Shown one piece after another: positions 4,756 to 6,192 of a DNA stretch of 6,192 nt. The notes below the pieces were generated by a model, which was not told the origin of the DNA, searched no databases, and saw only the letters and a list, made by a program, of their open reading frames with translations. The DNA is from an uncultured Candidatus Melainabacteria bacterium (GTDB lineage: Bacteria; Cyanobacteriota; Vampirovibrionia; Gastranaerophilales; Gastranaerophilaceae), in assembly GCA_934773085.1 (NCBI GenBank), contig CAKVMU010000108.1, forward strand, positions 1 to 6,192. The letters are read 5' to 3'. The translations under genes and the position numbers were made by a program. Each line of letters opens with the position of its first letter. Within the stretch, counting starts at the first letter, position 1.

Positions 4756-6192
4756 TTATTTTACTTTCTTTTCAAGAGCTTCAATACGTTTTTCTAAATC
4801 ATTGATTTTCTTTTCTCTATCCATTAAGTAAGTAACTTTTTTGTCTAATTCTTTTACAGCATTAACTAAAGAATAAACAATTTCATCCGTTCTAATTCTC
4901 AAGAAACCATCTTCACCTTTTTTAACAGCATTTGGGAATATTTTCTGTAAATCCTGCGCCATAACACCTACTTGAGGAGTATTTGAAGAATCTTTTTTGA
5001 ATGTATAATTATATACTTGTATTCTTCTGAGTTGCTCCAACCCACCAGTAAACACTTTGCCAACATTCTTCAAACGACGGTCGCATTGTTGAGTATAACT
5101 AGAATAACTCCCTTCTCCTGATGGGTTAGGCTTTGCCTCTTCTCCACTTAAATACATACCGGTACCACTTCTGTCATAAATCCAAGCATGTTTACATGAA
5201 CCACCACCATCATGCGCTCTCAACCAAACCGATGAAGTTCCATCTTTAACATCCATACCCAGATAAGAATGTTGTCCCACAACAAGCTTTCCTGGAATAT
5301 AAACTATATCGTCTTTTGTGCCTAAAACAATTTGATTGAAATCTGTTGTTTTAGCTTTGTAACCAATAGCTGTAGAAAACGCCATTGATGAGTCTGAGTA
5401 TGCACCTATAGCTGTAGAACACGTCATTAATGCTTTTGAGTATGCACCAATAGCGGTGCTTAAGTAGTGATATCCCTTTGCCTCATTTCCCACTGCTATA
5501 GCATCACGTATCTCAGCAAATGCAGCTTTACCTATTGCTACTGAATTTTTACCTACAGCACGTGCACTATTCCCTATGGCAATTGTATCTGTTGCATTTG
5601 AACTCGCATTGTATCCCAATGCAATAGAGTTTGTAGCCTCTGCATTTGCACTGGCATTATATCCAATTGAAACAGCATTATTGGATGCAGATGATTTATA
5701 TCCAATAGAAATAGCTGCATTGTTCTCTGCATTTGAATCATATCCAAGACCAATAGCATACATTGCCTTAGCTTTGGCTCTTGCACCCAACGCAATAGAA
5801 CATTCGCCTTTGGTTGTTGCATTATCGCCAATTGCAACCGTATTCACCTTTGTTGATGTAATATTGCTTCCTATTGCGACAACATAATAATTTGCAGCAG
5901 AAGTACCCGCACCTATAGCGATGGAGTCTCCGACACTCTCCAATTGTTGATTTGAATTATTATTTATAAATAAGGATTTCTTAGCTGAATAAAAATGCAT
6001 TATGTTGTCACCATTAGTCCCCAGTGACATTTGAGGTGTTCCGTTGGAGTCAATATACATACGTGTTTTCATAAAGCCACCGGTAGTCAACTTAGGAGCA
6101 CTTGTCGTTCCGATTGTTGCAGTTGCATTGTCACTTCCGTCCAAATTGTATGCAATAGAATTATTAGTCAAGCTTGTCCAAACCCACGGGCT
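4756..6192 (-). CDS. Fibre-like protein: YadA-type head repeats plus S74 intramolecular chaperone (5' end outside window)
   Basis: C-terminal 478 residues of a trimeric fibre-like surface or phage-type protein. The frame is open to the right edge: seven codons (SPWVWTS) precede the first TTG at 6171, so that TTG is not the true start. Residue numbers here count from that TTG. Residues 1-80 are Asn/Thr/Gly-rich with DSNGTPQMSLGT. Residues 83-284 are about 15 head repeats of the xAIG type. Residues 285-362 are a linker with IPGKLVVG, typical just after such heads. Residues 363-445 form a Peptidase_S74 domain: CDRRLKNV, LRRIQVYNYTFK, VGVMAQDLQKIFPNAV. Residues 446-471 are a coiled coil (KINDLEKRIEALEKKV). 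S74 domains help trimeric fibres fold and then cut themselves off before a Ser in S-D-x-R-L-K; here that Ser is Cys (codon 5085-5083). The nearest known architectures are phage tail fibres and trimeric adhesins; no other phage gene is visible, so a cellular surface fibre is at least as likely. Confidence 0.88.
   Translation of the reverse strand, partial: SPWVWTSLTNNSIAYNLDGSDNATATIGTTSAPKLTTGGFMKTRMYIDSNGTPQMSLGTNGDNIMHFYSAKKSLFINNNSNQQLESVGDSIAIGAGTSAANYYVVAIGSNITSTKVNTVAIGDNATTKGECSIALGARAKAKAMYAIGLGYDSNAENNAAISIGYKSSASNNAVSIGYNASANAEATNSIALGYNASSNATDTIAIGNSARAVGKNSVAIGKAAFAEIRDAIAVGNEAKGYHYLSTAIGAYSKALMTCSTAIGAYSDSSMAFSTAIGYKAKTTDFNQIVLGTKDDIVYIPGKLVVGQHSYLGMDVKDGTSSVWLRAHDGGGSCKHAWIYDRSGTGMYLSGEEAKPNPSGEGSYSSYTQQCDRRLKNVGKVFTGGLEQLRRIQVYNYTFKKDSSNTPQVGVMAQDLQKIFPNAVKKGEDGFLRIRTDEIVYSLVNAVKELDKKVTYLMDREKKINDLEKRIEALEKKVK
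5320..5925 (-). repeat. About 15 tandem 14-residue YadA-type head repeats
   Basis: The encoded protein repeats a unit of about 14 residues (42 bp) with core A-I-G or I-A-L-G, for example SIAIGAG, TVAIGDN, SIALGAR, SIALGYN, TIAIGNS, SVAIGKA, STAIGAY (twice) and QIVLGTK. This is the left-handed parallel beta-roll of YadA/Hia heads. Two adjacent units near the 3' end share STAIGAYS and look recently duplicated, while the others have diverged. Repeat lengths vary by one or two residues. Confidence 0.85.

Noticed and set aside
5574..5887. Long open frames on both strands across the fibre gene (87 and 103 codons).
   Set aside because: They are shadows of the 42-bp repeat coding pattern: the same periodic sequence keeps other frames open. 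They have no RBS and their translations are low-complexity periodic Ala/Ile/Pro- or Leu/Gln/Met-rich.
4756..6192. Assigning the fibre gene to a prophage.
   Set aside because: S74 domains are common in phage tail fibres, but no capsid, tail, integrase or lysis gene is visible and the other genes look chromosomal. The 5' part is missing, so the question stays open.
1..6192. CRISPR arrays, tRNA or rRNA genes, insertion sequences and transposase remnants.
   Set aside because: No direct repeats with spacers, no cloverleaf or rRNA-like stretch, and no transposase motifs or IS-like terminal repeats were seen; nearly all of the window is accounted for by genes with short gaps.

Overview
The window is an AT-rich stretch of chromosome that most likely comes from a diderm bacterium. 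It encodes ExbB/TonB-type energy-transduction components, and five proteins in a row are membrane-anchored or carry signal peptides. The best taxonomic marker is the plus-strand gene in the right half, a Ycf23/DUF561 TIM-barrel protein. That family is typical of cyanobacteria and algal plastids. Together with the low GC, the absence of photosynthesis genes and the YadA-head/S74 surface protein next to it, this suggests a non-photosynthetic cyanobacterial relative (Melainabacteria/Gastranaerophilales type, often gut-dwelling). The placement is an inference from recognised families, not a search result.

Layout. Positions 1-3775 hold five genes in a row on the minus strand. In transcription order they are: a secreted HtrA-type serine protease without a PDZ domain; a 192-residue secreted protein; a 251-residue secreted protein with a glycine-zipper hairpin; a TonB-like protein with one membrane anchor and a long Pro/Lys- then Gly/Ser-rich linker; and the N-terminal third of an ExbB/TolQ proton channel that runs off the left edge. 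A 159-bp divergent intergenic region follows. The ycf23-like gene (plus strand, good sigma70-type promoter and RBS) ends at a strong bidirectional hairpin terminator. Convergent to it, on the minus strand, is the 3' part of a large fibre-like protein. It has about 15 YadA-type head repeats, a C-terminal S74 intramolecular chaperone domain and a coiled-coil tail. Its reading frame is open to the right edge, so its start lies outside the window.

How the genes may work together. The two secreted proteins of 192 and 251 residues are paralogues. Their shared beta domain resembles the outer-membrane (C-terminal) domain of VirB10/TrbI. In the 251-residue copy a glycine-zipper hairpin sits where VirB10 has its membrane-crossing antenna helices. 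They lie next to a TonB-like protein and ExbB, so the left block may encode an energised envelope complex: inner-membrane motor, periplasm-spanning arm and VirB10-like outer-membrane piece. This is the most interesting hypothesis in the window. The gene families are seen in the sequence; the joint function is inference.

Transcription. The 192- and 251-residue genes each appear to have their own promoter. In both cases the -35 hexamer contains the TGA stop codon of the gene upstream. The 192-residue gene has no visible Shine-Dalgarno site, and its ATG falls where transcription should start, so its mRNA may be leaderless. TonB and ExbB look like an operon, preceded by a perfect 9-bp inverted repeat that could be an operator.
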